Positions 36,712 through 46,554 of a DNA stretch of 64,000 nucleotides are shown here, piece after piece. The notes beneath the pieces were generated by a model. The model searched no databases. It had not been told where the DNA came from and saw only the letters and a list, made by a program, of their open reading frames with translations. A program made the position numbers and the translations under genes. The DNA is from Eublepharis macularius. Taxonomy: Eukaryota > Chordata > Lepidosauria > Squamata > Eublepharidae. Every line of letters starts with the position of its first letter. The stretch's first letter is position 1. The DNA is taken from NCBI RefSeq assembly GCF_028583425.1, contig NC_072797.1:21238001-21302000 (forward strand), read 5' to 3'.

Positions 36712-39700
36712 TTATACTAAAGCTACAAAGGTCTGGTCTAAGGGGACACAGGGTATCTCTGGCCCAGGGTGGAGGGATATCTGGCGAATCACAGGGCAGA
36801 GGGGGGCTGGGCTGGTGGCGGTTCCCCCAGGGTCATACACAGGAGGGGCGGTTTGCAGCGGCTTCCCTTTCCATTCTTTTAATTGAGAGGCGTGAAAGTA
36901 TTTTAGCCAAGTGCCTCCGGTCCTTCTCTGGATAGCTACCTGATAGACGGCTGGGGAGACTCTTTTTGTGATGGGGACTGGGCCTTGCCATTTGGCTGCT
37001 AGTGAGTGTGCCTTTTGCGAAAACTTCCTGTACAGAACGAGCTGTCCTTCCTCCCACTGCCTGGGGTTCCTGACCCATCCTAGTTTACGGTCCATATCCT
37101 TCTGAGCTGTGCCCAACTTCTGGGCCACTTGCATGTGGACGGCGTGTATGGATGAGAGCAGGTCTTGGACCCAAGCGTCATTAATCACTACGGGCTGCAT
37201 ATCAGAAGGGAGCTGCGTATCTAGCCAGAAGGCTTCCGGGAGCTGCATTCTTCGCCCTGTCATTACCATATGGGGTGTGAGCCCATGAACTGCGGTAGTG
37301 CCTCTAATGGCCATTAGAATTATGGGGAGTTTTTCATCCCAGTCTCTCCTGGAGGAGCGAACCATCTTGCGGAGAGCCTCCTTGAGGGTCCGGTTGGTTC
37401 TTTCTATGGCGCCTGAAGCTTGAGGGTGGCCGGCTATGTGGAAACGTTGCTGGATGCCCAGTGCTTTACAAAGTTCCTGTGTGACTTCTCCGATGAAGTG
37501 TGACCCTAAATCAGAGTCCATGACTCTTACAATACCCCATCTTGAGAAAACATTGTTGAATAGTAGTTTGGCTGTGGTGGCTGCATTGTTGCGCTTGCAC
37601 GGAAACGCTTCGACCCATTTGCTAAAAGGGTCTATGACAGTGAGACAGTAGCGATTGCCGCGAGCAGTGGGGGGAAGGGGGCCGATAAAGTCAATCTGTA
37701 TGCGAGCCCAGGGTCCGTCAATTCTCTGATGCTGGAGGGGAGCTCTAGGTCCGGTGGGGTCTGCATTGACCATAGCACAGGACAGACAGTTGTCTACCCA
37801 TTGCGCTACTTCGGTGCGCATGCCAGGCCACCAACCAACCTCTTTTACCCTTTCCAGAGTCAGGTCCTTGCCTCGGTGTCCCTGCTCGTGGACGAACTGA
37901 ATTAGGTCGGCCCTAACTTCCAATGGCACTACCCAGTGGCGTTCGCCGGCTGTATCTACTGCCCAAACTATGCCTTCCTCTTCTCTGATCATGAGTCTCC
38001 CTGTCTGATCCCTTCCTGCGGCTAGGAGGTCAGTTATTTCTGGGTCAGATAGCTGCAGTTGTGCTAGATCTAGTGTTCCTGCGGTTCCCTGGGCTTGGCT
38101 GCGGGCTTGTGCCCGGGTGGTGACAGGGCGGAGGGGACAATCGGTGGCTGGTTCCGGTAGGGGAGCATTTTCAGTGGCGGCTGCCTTGGCTGCAAGGTCT
38201 GCCTGGTCATTCCAATAAGCGGTCTCTGAATTTGTCTTCTGGTGTCCCTTGACATGGGTCACCTGCGTTGGGCCTGAGCGGGACTGAAGGAGTGCTGCTA
38301 CTTGCTGCCATAGCTGTAGGTGGGCTACGGGTTTCCCATCACTAGCTCTCCACCCCTGATTCTGCCACACCGGGAGCCAGACTGTGGCGGCTTTGGCCGT
38401 CCAATCCGAGTCTGTGTAAATGGCAAGTGGGCTTTCTGGGGGCTCAAACTCGAGCACTGCCAGAAGCGCTTGCACCTCAGCCGCTTGGCTGGAATGGGGG
38501 CGGGCTGGACCTTTGAGGGTATGGGCGTCGCTCACTCGCACTGCGCCGTAGCCTGTCTGAGGGGAGCCTCCAACGTGAAAGGAGGAGCCATCACAGAACC
38601 AGCACGTGAAGCCGTTCTGTCGGGCTTCCTCTAGCGGGACCCCCCAAGTGACTGGCCAGACAACCTGCGGTGGCGGGTCCAGGGGGCACTCGTGCTCGGT
38701 CCCGGTTACTAACAGGCCATAGGGGGCTGGTGGCTCGGTGGTCTCCTTTTTAAACTCTACTCCGCGGTTGACCAGGGCCAGGGTCCACTGTGCTATGCGG
38801 GCGTTTGAGACTTGTCCGTCTTGTATCTTGCCAGACAGAATATATTTGAGGGGCGTGTGAGTGGTTTGAACTATCGTACGTGAACCTCCTATGATAAATT
38901 CCCAATGGGTCAGACTCCAAACTAGGGCAAGGCATGTCTTCTCGCATGGGCTAAACTTAGCTTCTACTGCGGTTAGGTTGCGAGAGGCATAGGCTACTAC
39001 TCTAGCGGTTCCCGCTTGCTGCTGGGTGAGCGTGGCTCCTATGCTCTTGTCTGATACTGCTAACTGGATAAAGAATGGCTGAGTGACATCTGGATGGGCT
39101 AGGGCCGGGGCTGCGGCCAGGCTGCGCTTTAGCTCGGCTAAGGCTGTCTGTTGCTCCGGTCCCCACTCCCAGGGAGTGTTCTTCTTGAGGAGAGCATAAA
39201 GGGGGCGAGCTTTGTCTGCAAAGGACTCGATGAAGTCTCGGGAAAAGTTAAAAGTTCCTAGAAGGGCTCTGAGGGAGGGGACATCGGTGGGTGCAGGCAG
39301 CTTGGAAATGACCTCCATTCGCTGGGCGTCCGGGGTGCGACCCTCGGGTCCCAGGGTCAGACCCAGGTACTTGACGCTGGTCTGAACCAATTGGGCCTTT
39401 TCCCTGCTTGCCTTGAACCCAGTCTCGCGGAGGAGTTCCAGGACTTCCCTGGTGATTTGGCGGGCTAATTCTTCCGTGGGGGCGTGGACTAAAATGTCAT
39501 CCACGTAGCTCAGTACGTGGGGCCTCGAGGAGGGTTGGAGGTGTTCCCACATCTGAACTACATGGGCATGACAAATACTGGGGCTGGAGTGGAATCCCTG
39601 GGGTGTCCGTTTGAATGCGTATTGCTGGCCGCGGAAAGTGAACGCGAACTTGTACCAGCAAGACTCATGCAGCCGGATGGAATGGAAGGCGTTGGCCAGG

Positions 39701-40524
39701 TCTATGACCGAGTAGAACCGGGACCCAGCGGCAATGGCCGTTAGGATCTCATTATACTTGGCCACAACCGGGGCAACTGGAGGGGTGGTGGCATTCAGGG
39801 CACGGAAGTCGACCGTCATTCTCCAGGTCACTCCATCTGCTTTCAGAACTGGCCACAATGGGGCGTTGCAGATGGACTGCATCGGGAGTATGACGTCCCA
39901 CTCAAGGAGTCCTTCTATAGTCTTGGCTATCCCTGCCTCAGCTTCTGCTGGGTACTTGTACTGTCTTTGGGGAGGGGGGTCCTTTCCTTCTATCAGGACG
40001 CAGGCGCCCTTCACTATCCCACACTCGGCTTTGTCTGTCACCCACACTTCGGGAAAGTCCTGAACCCAGGGGTCTCCTGTGATGGGGGCGAGAGGAAGGG
40101 GGGCCTTAAGGGCTGCACATCGATGGACTGCATTAACAAAGTCTGGGCCTCCCGGGATGCGCCACAGGAGCCCGTTTGCTAAGTCAATGGTCAGTCCCTC
40201 GGCTCGGAAGAACGGCATGCCCAAAAGTCCATCATCTTCTCCCCGGTTTGCGCATGCCGAAATCCGGGTGGCCAGGTTCCCAACGGAGAGGGGGATATCC
40301 TGCCAGACCGGGGATTCCTGCATGCCGCCTCCAAAACCGGCGAGCTGCATGGTTGTGGGGGTCTGGGTGCCCTTTGCAACTAAGGTGGGCCGGAGTATAT
40401 TAAGTGAGGCTCCGGTATCTATGAGGAGAGTGGCAGGCTTCTTCTTTTCCCCGGGAGTCCCGATCCCTGCCTTTACTGTCGGTCTCCCCCATGTGTCCAG
40501 CTTTAGTTTGGCAACTATGCCCAT
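36712..40524 (-). CDS. pol: Retroviral Pol (protease, RT, RNase H, integrase)
   Basis: 1,270 residues from the first Met, but probably made as a Gag-Pol readthrough product because the frame is that of gag with a single TAG and nine codons between. Domains in order: aspartic protease with LLIDTGAS at 33-40; reverse transcriptase about 185-400 with YVDD at 340-343; connection; RNase H about 640-785 with acidic residues in FCDGSS, the E of QAAE, YTDSDW and NDQAD; integrase with H879/H883/C913/C916 zinc finger, D945, D1005 and E1041 (exact D,D35E spacing), and a GPY/F-like segment near 1180. All catalytic residues are present and the frame is uninterrupted. No dUTPase domain was recognised. Confidence 0.95.
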   Translation of the reverse strand: MGIVAKLKLDTWGRPTVKAGIGTPGEKKKPATLLIDTGASLNILRPTLVAKGTQTPTTMQLAGFGGGMQESPVWQDIPLSVGNLATRISACANRGEDDGLLGMPFFRAEGLTIDLANGLLWRIPGGPDFVNAVHRCAALKAPLPLAPITGDPWVQDFPEVWVTDKAECGIVKGACVLIEGKDPPPQRQYKYPAEAEAGIAKTIEGLLEWDVILPMQSICNAPLWPVLKADGVTWRMTVDFRALNATTPPVAPVVAKYNEILTAIAAGSRFYSVIDLANAFHSIRLHESCWYKFAFTFRGQQYAFKRTPQGFHSSPSICHAHVVQMWEHLQPSSRPHVLSYVDDILVHAPTEELARQITREVLELLRETGFKASREKAQLVQTSVKYLGLTLGPEGRTPDAQRMEVISKLPAPTDVPSLRALLGTFNFSRDFIESFADKARPLYALLKKNTPWEWGPEQQTALAELKRSLAAAPALAHPDVTQPFFIQLAVSDKSIGATLTQQQAGTARVVAYASRNLTAVEAKFSPCEKTCLALVWSLTHWEFIIGGSRTIVQTTHTPLKYILSGKIQDGQVSNARIAQWTLALVNRGVEFKKETTEPPAPYGLLVTGTEHECPLDPPPQVVWPVTWGVPLEEARQNGFTCWFCDGSSFHVGGSPQTGYGAVRVSDAHTLKGPARPHSSQAAEVQALLAVLEFEPPESPLAIYTDSDWTAKAATVWLPVWQNQGWRASDGKPVAHLQLWQQVAALLQSRSGPTQVTHVKGHQKTNSETAYWNDQADLAAKAAATENAPLPEPATDCPLRPVTTRAQARSQAQGTAGTLDLAQLQLSDPEITDLLAAGRDQTGRLMIREEEGIVWAVDTAGERHWVVPLEVRADLIQFVHEQGHRGKDLTLERVKEVGWWPGMRTEVAQWVDNCLSCAMVNADPTGPRAPLQHQRIDGPWARIQIDFIGPLPPTARGNRYCLTVIDPFSKWVEAFPCKRNNAATTAKLLFNNVFSRWGIVRVMDSDLGSHFIGEVTQELCKALGIQQRFHIAGHPQASGAIERTNRTLKEALRKMVRSSRRDWDEKLPIILMAIRGTTAVHGLTPHMVMTGRRMQLPEAFWLDTQLPSDMQPVVINDAWVQDLLSSIHAVHMQVAQKLGTAQKDMDRKLGWVRNPRQWEEGQLVLYRKFSQKAHSLAAKWQGPVPITKRVSPAVYQVAIQRRTGGTWLKYFHASQLKEWKGKPLQTAPPVYDPGGTATSPAPLCPVIRQISLHPGPEIPCVPLDQTFVALV

Positions 40525-40551
40525 GGAAGGAGACTGGGACTCGGGGCAACC

Positions 40552-40554
40552 CTA
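40552..40554 (-). promoter_or_regulatory. gag-pol readthrough stop TAG
   Basis: gag ends in TAG, followed by GG. pol is in the same frame with no other stop until 36712. This is the arrangement of retroviruses that make Gag-Pol by stop-codon suppression. A downstream pseudoknot was not tested. Confidence 0.8.
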
Positions 40555-42582
40555 TTCTGGTCCTGCACCCTGATCGGTGGAAGCGGCGCTTCCTCTAAAG
40601 GGGTTGTTGGGGCTCGGGCGTTCCCGGACCGCAGCTATCGGGGGACTCGAGAAGGGAGGGTCTGGCGGCAAAGGGGGCGCCGACGGAGGTGCTGGGGGCT
40701 GCTGCTGGTCTTCCCACTCCATGATCGCCTTCATTAGAACGGACGTGGGCTTTCCGTCGAAGAGCTCCATGTTCGCTCCAATGTTTTTGAGGCGCATCCA
40801 AAGTTCCCAACGGAGGGAGTCCCTGGACTGGGGCGTGCTGCCGCGGTCCCGGTAGCCCTCGTGGTCGCCCTGCGATGCTCCCCAAGCGTTAGACTGATCT
40901 GGAGGCGGGTAGACCTGATGGTTGTACGGGTGCGATGCTCGCGAGTGAGAAGGGGCTATGGGTACATCCTGTAGTCGGGGCTCGTGGGGTCCTTGCTGGG
41001 AGGAGGAACTGTAACTCGGGGCGGGCGCAAAGGAGACTCCCGGGCGGTAGTCCCTTGGTCCTCTTCCCCGGTTAAAGCTACTGCTCCTTCCCCTCAGGAT
41101 TCCTCCCCTTGCCTCGGAGTACGGGCTGCGTCCCTGTGGTCGGTACTGAGAGTGGGGGCCATGGTTGGCATAGGTGACTGCACTTATCGGCTCGCTCTCC
41201 TTCCTACGAGAGGCCGGGGGTTTCACATGGCGGATGGCGCCGGTTTCTCGCAACAGGCCAGCAATGCTTCTGATGCGAGCTTCCAGGTCTCCCCATGAGA
41301 TGCTCCCAGGCTCCACTCCTGCTAGCGCTAGGCGGGTGGTACTATTGAGACCATCTAAGACTGCTCTCCTGAATTCTAATTCGTCAAAGTCGGGTACATC
41401 GCTTGCATCTAGGTCCACTTCGTCTGCCAGCTCGGCGAGAAGCTGCTTTCTGGCTAAATATGCCTCTGGGTCCTCTCCGGGCTTTTGGGACTCTGCAATG
41501 TACAGGGCTTTTAAGCTTTTGGTGGGCCACAGGAATGCACAAATTTCTTTAATTGCTCCGTACTGACTGCGGGTGGCTAACCTTCGGTTAGAGATATAGG
41601 CATTCAGGGCCGAGACTATTTCAGGGGCGGCGCATTGGCGGGCCAGCTGGGCTACATCGGAACCACTAGCGGAAGGCTGAGAGGTGGTCACATGGGTGAA
41701 CCACTGGATGGCCGTGTCTCGGTTTAGGGGTCCCATGCGATCTGCTATGGCTTGGAGCTCATCGGGCCTCCAATTGCGGGTTTCCTTAACGACCCGGTCT
41801 GTTTTCCTGCCATCCTCGTCCATGGATACAATTTCCTTGGTGGCTATTGGGTGGAGGGGCTGTGGGGCTTCTTCGGGTTGGGACGACTGAGATGCCCAGC
41901 TATCCTTACTGTCTTCTGGGAGGGCCAAGAGGGCTGAGGGGTGCACGGCGGAAATTACGGCCTGTTGCATCCCCAAGTGTCGCTTCAGGGCCTCTAGCTC
42001 CCTCTTACAAGCTGAATGATCCGCGGCTGTGGTTTTAGACTGGTTGTGGTCCGCCATGAACCGGGCGGCATGGGTGAGCTTAGTAATCTCCTCTTGTCCC
42101 TCCGTTAATGCGTGCTCAGCCATATCGGCACGAGCGGTGGCCGCTTCAGCCTTGTGTTGAGCATCCTGGAGGGCGGTAGTTAATCCTTGCTTCTCTAATA
42201 TGAAATTGACGCGTTCGGCGCGCCACTCAACTGCCTTTTCCTCATGTTCTCTCTCCTGGTCGGTTAGCTTGGTCCTGAGAGTCTGGATTTCTAGGCGCAA
42301 GGCGTCCTGCTCTCGTTTCGACCTCTCCTCTAACTCCTCCTGTGCTGTTTGCAACTTGCTAATTAGGGACACGCTGTCCTGCAGGGCAGTGAAAAGTGCC
42401 CAGGCTCCATACCTGTCTTTTTTACTTGACCTAGGTTTTTCCTTGTCACAGAAATCTTGGAAGGCACTTCTGACTATCTGGAGCGGGTCAGGTCCCTTGA
42501 AGGAACCGGCTTCCCAAGGGCAATCTCCCTTCTTAACTAGCCACTTCTCCAAGCGGGGCACGGTGGGGTTTGCCCGGTACAT
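40555..42582 (-). CDS. gag: Retroviral Gag polyprotein
   Basis: 676 residues of structural polyprotein. Residues about 70-205 form a long charged heptad-rich coiled coil. Residues about 255-445 look like a capsid, with the segment QKPGEDPEAYLARKQ near 366-380 where the major-homology-like region and C-terminal domain would lie. Residues about 451-515 are basic and Gly/Arg-rich (GRSPYS, RGGILRGRS, NRGRGPR) in place of a nucleocapsid; there is no CCHC zinc knuckle anywhere. The C-terminal tail is proline-rich and contains PSAP at 633-636, a late-budding-type motif. No N-terminal glycine for myristoylation. Start MYRANP, preceded by an A-rich context; the frame is intact to TAG. Confidence 0.9.
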
Positions 42583-44049
42583 TTTTATTTTTTTAGTTTA
42601 AGGCTGATCTCGGGGGAGGTTAAAGAGTAGATCAGCGACACCAGGGGTGGGGCGATTAAAGCTGCTCAAGGGTTTTAACAACTTCTTCCTCTCTATGTTC
42701 CTTTTGGGAGGTTTATCCTTCCCTCAGGTCCTCAAGGGTTTTTACCAGGGGGTTTTAAGGTTCTACTTTTAGGTTCAAAGGGTATTTTTAAGGGTTCTAC
42801 ACTCGGCTCTTCTCCACCGGGGGAGAAGGAAAATTCCTATTCCCGTTTCAAGCTTGCCTACAAGCCACGGGACCAGGAAAAGTTTACTGGCTCAGAGGGT
42901 GCTCTCAAGCTCTCTAAGCCCAAGAACCAAAAACGCTCAGTGTTTCCAAGCCTCTGCTCAGAAGCTAAAGCTCAGGGGTCTCCCAAGCCTATACTCGGAA
43001 AACCACAGCTCAGGGGTCTCCCAAGCCTATGCGCTCAGAAAACCACAGCTCAGGGGTCTCCCAAGCCTATGCGCTCAGAAAACCAAAAAGTGTCTCCAAA
43101 CCTCTGCCTGGAAACTGCAACTAAGGGGGTCTCCCAAGCCTCTGCTCAGGCAACCAGAAATGCTCCCAAGCCTCTGCTCAGAAGCCAAAATGCTCTCAGG
43201 CTCTCTGTCCAAGAACTAAACTCAAAGTGTCCCCAGGCCTCGTGCTCAGAGACAAACGATTAAACTGTCTCCAAGCCACGACCAAAAGACTAAATGCGCT
43301 CAAGGACTGCCTCTGCAAGTCCCCAAGCAAAAGTGCCCAGGAGTAAAGCTTACTGTACTCCCAAGCGGAAAAAGCGCTCAAGAGTTCAAACAACTCCCAA
43401 GCAAAAATGCGCCCACGAGTCTGACTTAAAACTCGCAAGTGGAAAGGCGCCCAAGAGTCTACCTTAAAACTCTTAAGCACTTTGCGGCCGGCTGCCGCGG
43501 GGCTTCAGGAACCTGGCTTCAGATTCCCAAAGCTAAACTGACTGAACAACCAAACGGACTAACGATCCCTTCACGTTTCCTCCGGAGCGGGGATTGAAGC
43601 CTAAGTGCTGGCAGGAACGGGGGTTTGGACGGACTTAGGAGAGACGGGGGAGGGCGGAAAAGAGTTTTATATGTGCTGCTTCAGGATGCATATATATATC
43701 TATAGAGCCTACTTCTGGGATCCCACCCACATAGACGCGTTTAGGCGGCCCGGAAGGTGGCCAGGAACTTCACCAGTTCAGAGGTCCTCACCCACAGTAC
43801 ACCGGTTATAACGGCTGGAGGGCCTCGCGGTGCACCACAAAAGGCAAGTAGTCCAAAGCTGGCTGAAGGAGGAAATGGGGGAAAAGCCAACCCACAAGAT
43901 AGAAATGCTCACTAGAGCCACACACACTCACACTTTTAATTCCCTGAGCTAAATTGCGCTCTTTACACTGAGGTCTGGAAAATTTTCCTCTAAGTCAGTT
44001 CGCTGAAGACACGCGTGTCGACTCACGTGTATTCACACGAACCGGGTTA
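42583..44049 (-). other. Retroviral 5' leader
   Basis: About 1.47 kb between the PBS and gag. It should include the packaging signal and a splice donor, neither of which I can fix. Much of it is the repeat array at 42930-43480. A 94-residue minus-strand frame at 43196-43480 is made from repeat sequence and is not called. Confidence 0.8.
42930..43480 (-). repeat. 40-bp tandem repeats in viral leader
   Basis: Two perfect 40-bp units lie at 43001-43040 and 43041-43080 (each contains 'cagctcaggggtctcccaag' and 'cctatgcgctcag'). They are flanked on both sides by diverged partial units built on 'ctcccaagcctctgctcag' and 'gcgctcaagag'. Confidence 0.9.
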
Positions 44050-44067
44050 TGCCCGCATTCTCCACCA
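44050..44067 (-). promoter_or_regulatory. Primer-binding site, tRNA-Ala type
   Basis: On the minus strand TGGTGGAGAATGCGGGCA matches, from memory, the 3' end of a vertebrate tRNA-Ala (AGC type) including CCA. It begins six bases after the 5' LTR, a wider gap than the 0-3 bases usual in gammaretroviruses. Confidence 0.72.
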
Positions 44068-44073
44068 GTAAAC

Positions 44074-45510
44074 TGTTACCAGAACTGCTCTTTTATTATA
44101 ATGGGGAATTAGCTGTAGCAGTCTGTAACTATTAATATTAAGCGAGGATCATAACCTATGTTTACGGAGGTCCCAATCCCAGACACTCTAGTGAAAAAGA
44201 GGCAGACAAGGAGTAAGGTCCAAACACGTGTATTGAGTGTAGCGTAAGCCTAGCTTGCACAATCATACAAAGAACATACAAGGTCTAAGAAATATAGAGT
44301 AAGAAATACAGAGACGTTCGCATTAGCGGGTTCCCAACGATGATAAGGGAAATACTCACAATCCTGGAGCGAAGCAGAGACACAGCAGCGAGGGTGGCCC
44401 AATGCCAGCACTGGGACCACAGACGGACAGCAAGGAGGTCTGGATAGGGAATGGCCTGAGCCACGGGCAGCAAGGGGGGGGGTCTGGATAGGGAATGGCC
44501 TGAGCACCGAGTGGTCTGGGAGACCAGCTTAAATACCCCAAAACGTACCCTGGGGCTGGTGCTGTACTTGGTGGTTCTCACAGATTAAAACAAAGGTTCT
44601 AATGGGCTACTGAATGGCTTGGATGGGCCACTTTGGTAATCAGATTGTGATAAGTGACACCTCAGGAAGAGGGGACAAAAGAGGGAGGGGGAAATCCAAG
44701 TGGGCTGAAAGGATGTTCCAGCGGACAGGGCTTGTCCTGATGTCATCAGCTTCTGGAATGCGGAGGTTTCTTTGAGATGCATTCTCTAAGTGCTTGGGAT
44801 GGTCGGCACTTAGTTCCTTCTCCAGGGCGGCTCCTAAGATATGCAGAGCGGGGCGAGGTATTCTCGCTGCGGACGTGGTGTGCCCGCTTCGCCGAAATGG
44901 CTTCCCAAAGTAGTCTTTTCCTCTGGGTCTTCTGGGTGCCTGAGAACATGGATGCCGGCTGGGCATAGCTGGGGCTGGATAGCAGGCTGCCCGGTAGCGA
45001 GGGCAAGCTCGGGGACCGGCCCGCGGGAGGCTCCAGGCGGGAACTGACCAGGGAGCGCCTAGCCAGGCTCGCTGGAGGTTTCCCCGGCAGGCGCCCAGCT
45101 GCTAGCAGCGGCTTGGGCCCATGTGAGGCAGGCTTCCATGGAGGCAGCGGGAACAACACTTTAAAACACAGTCCAAAGCAGGGAACAGGCACGGTCCGTG
45201 GCAGATGGCAATGCAGGCACGGGGCACACTTGTAGCAAAGTCCAAACACACACTGGGAAGTCCAGATACAGGTCGGGGCAGGGCTGCCCAGAAAGAGAGT
45301 CCTTTGTGCAGTTAGCCAAACATGGAGTCAGTAAACTACACAGTCTATTACAGCAGCAGGGTACTTGACACGCAGGCAGGAAACTGACACGTGTATCAGA
45401 ACACACACGTGCAAAGCAGTTTTTGGTGCAGCAATAAAACAGCAACGCAGGAAACTTTAACACAGTTCATAGCAGGCTTCAAAGCAGGGGAGGGGGCCTA
45501 CTTGGCAACA
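44074..45510 (-). repeat. Retroviral 5' LTR (1,437 bp)
   Basis: Same structure as the LTR at 29948-31384 with a constant offset of 14,126. Differences are at 44175, 44371 and 45097. The promoter TATA-like box lies near 44528-44535. The duplicated target GTAG follows at 45511-45514. Confidence 0.96.
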
Positions 45511-46126
45511 GTAGGTTAGCATATTTGTAACTCAACAAAATAGCTTGTACCATCCATCGAGCCACAGTTTGAGGATTGGCTTTCTTTGGGCCCGTAAAGC
45601 AAATAAACAGGTGAGAGTCCTTCCTAAATGGTTTCACCCTATCCAAATAAAACAAAAAAGCCCTCTGAACATCTAACGCATGAAGGGATCTCTCTGCTTC
45701 TGAAGAATAATCCTTGAAAAAGACAGGTAAAGAAATTTCTTGCGATAAATGAAATTTGGAAACCACTTTAGGTAAAAATTCTACTTTGGTTCTGAGAACC
45801 ACCTTATCAGGATGGATGTTCAAGTAGGGAACATCACATAATAGAGCCGCCAATTTGCCTACTCTCCTGGCAGATGTGACAGCTACTAAGAACGCTACCT
45901 TAAACGAAAGAAGATTCAAGGGACAAGTAGCTAAGGGTTTGAACAGTTTGGATATCAATTTGGTCAATACCAGGGGGAGGGACCATTGAAGCACCATCTC
46001 CCTTACCGGAGGAAACAAATTATTCAGTCCTTTCAAAAACAACTTAGATGTATAATGGGAAAAAACTGTCTTCCGATCCACCAGGGGGTGGAAAGCGGAA
46101 ATCGCAGATAAATAAACTTTTACAGA

Positions 46127-46375
46127 CGATGTATTGTCGAAGGCTTTCACGGCCGGAGAACGATGGTTGTGGGTTTTCTGGGCTGTATTGCCGTGGTCTT
46201 GGCATTGTAGTTCCTGACGTTTCGCCAGCAGCTGTGGCTGGCATCTTCAGAGGTGTACCACCAAAAGTCTTTTGGTGCTACACCTCTGAAGATGCCAGCC
46301 ACAGCTGCTGGCGAAACGTCAGGAACTACAATGCCAAGACCACAGCAATACAGCCCGGAAAACCCACAACAACCA
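46127..46375. mobile_element. Penelope-derived hairpin insertion
   Basis: A 249-bp insertion in the DIRS recombinase, flanked by TTTTACAGA at 46118-46126 and 46376-46384. Its two arms are near-perfect inverse copies of about 100 bp around a short centre at about 46260, and each arm matches the 3' region of the Penelope-like fragment at 5370-5478. The left arm is longer ('cgaaggctttcacggccgga' is unpaired). Inverted tail structures are common among Penelope-like insertions. Open frames across it are shadows. Confidence 0.8.
46218..46322. ncRNA. Paired candidate hammerhead ribozyme cores
   Basis: On the plus strand CTGAAGA (46286-46292), GCCAGC/GCTGGC stem II and GAAAC (46313-46317) reproduce the hammerhead core. 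The other arm carries the same on the minus strand (TCTTCAG 46244-46250, TTTC 46220-46223). The core is intact here, unlike the copy at 5383. Very short stem III motifs are reported for Penelope elements. Confidence 0.5.
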
Positions 46376-46554
46376 TTTTACAGAGGAGTTTGACAGTCCC
46401 AACTGCTTTAGTCCCCACAAAAATTCCAGAATTTCAGAAAGAGGGGAGGTCAATGGGTCCAATCCTCTATCCACACACCAATTAGAAAATCTATTCAATT
46501 TCAGGGAATACGACTGCCGAGTGGACAAGCGATGTGCATTCTGAAGCACATGCA

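Larger units (their letters stand above)
29948..45510 (-). mobile_element. Full-length endogenous retrovirus, very young
   Basis: The complete provirus of 15,563 bp is in the order (minus strand) LTR, tRNA-Ala-type PBS, leader, gag, TAG, pol, 1.4-kb gap, env, 1.36-kb gap, polypurine tract, LTR. gag, pol and env show no internal stops or frameshifts. The LTRs differ at 3 of 1,437 bases with no indels. Gag-pol in one frame with a stop between, YVDD in RT, a D,D35E integrase with a GPY/F-like end, and a 4-bp duplication point to a gamma/epsilon-type retrovirus; the long Env TM is more epsilon-like. Unusually long overall. The genus cannot be fixed without a phylogeny. Confidence 0.95.

Noticed and set aside
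43196-43480. 94-residue minus-strand frame in the viral leader
   Set aside because: Built from the leader tandem repeats, with no recognisable features.
42930-43480. CRISPR array, because of regular repeats
   Set aside because: Vertebrate retroviral leader; units are contiguous tandem repeats without unique spacers.
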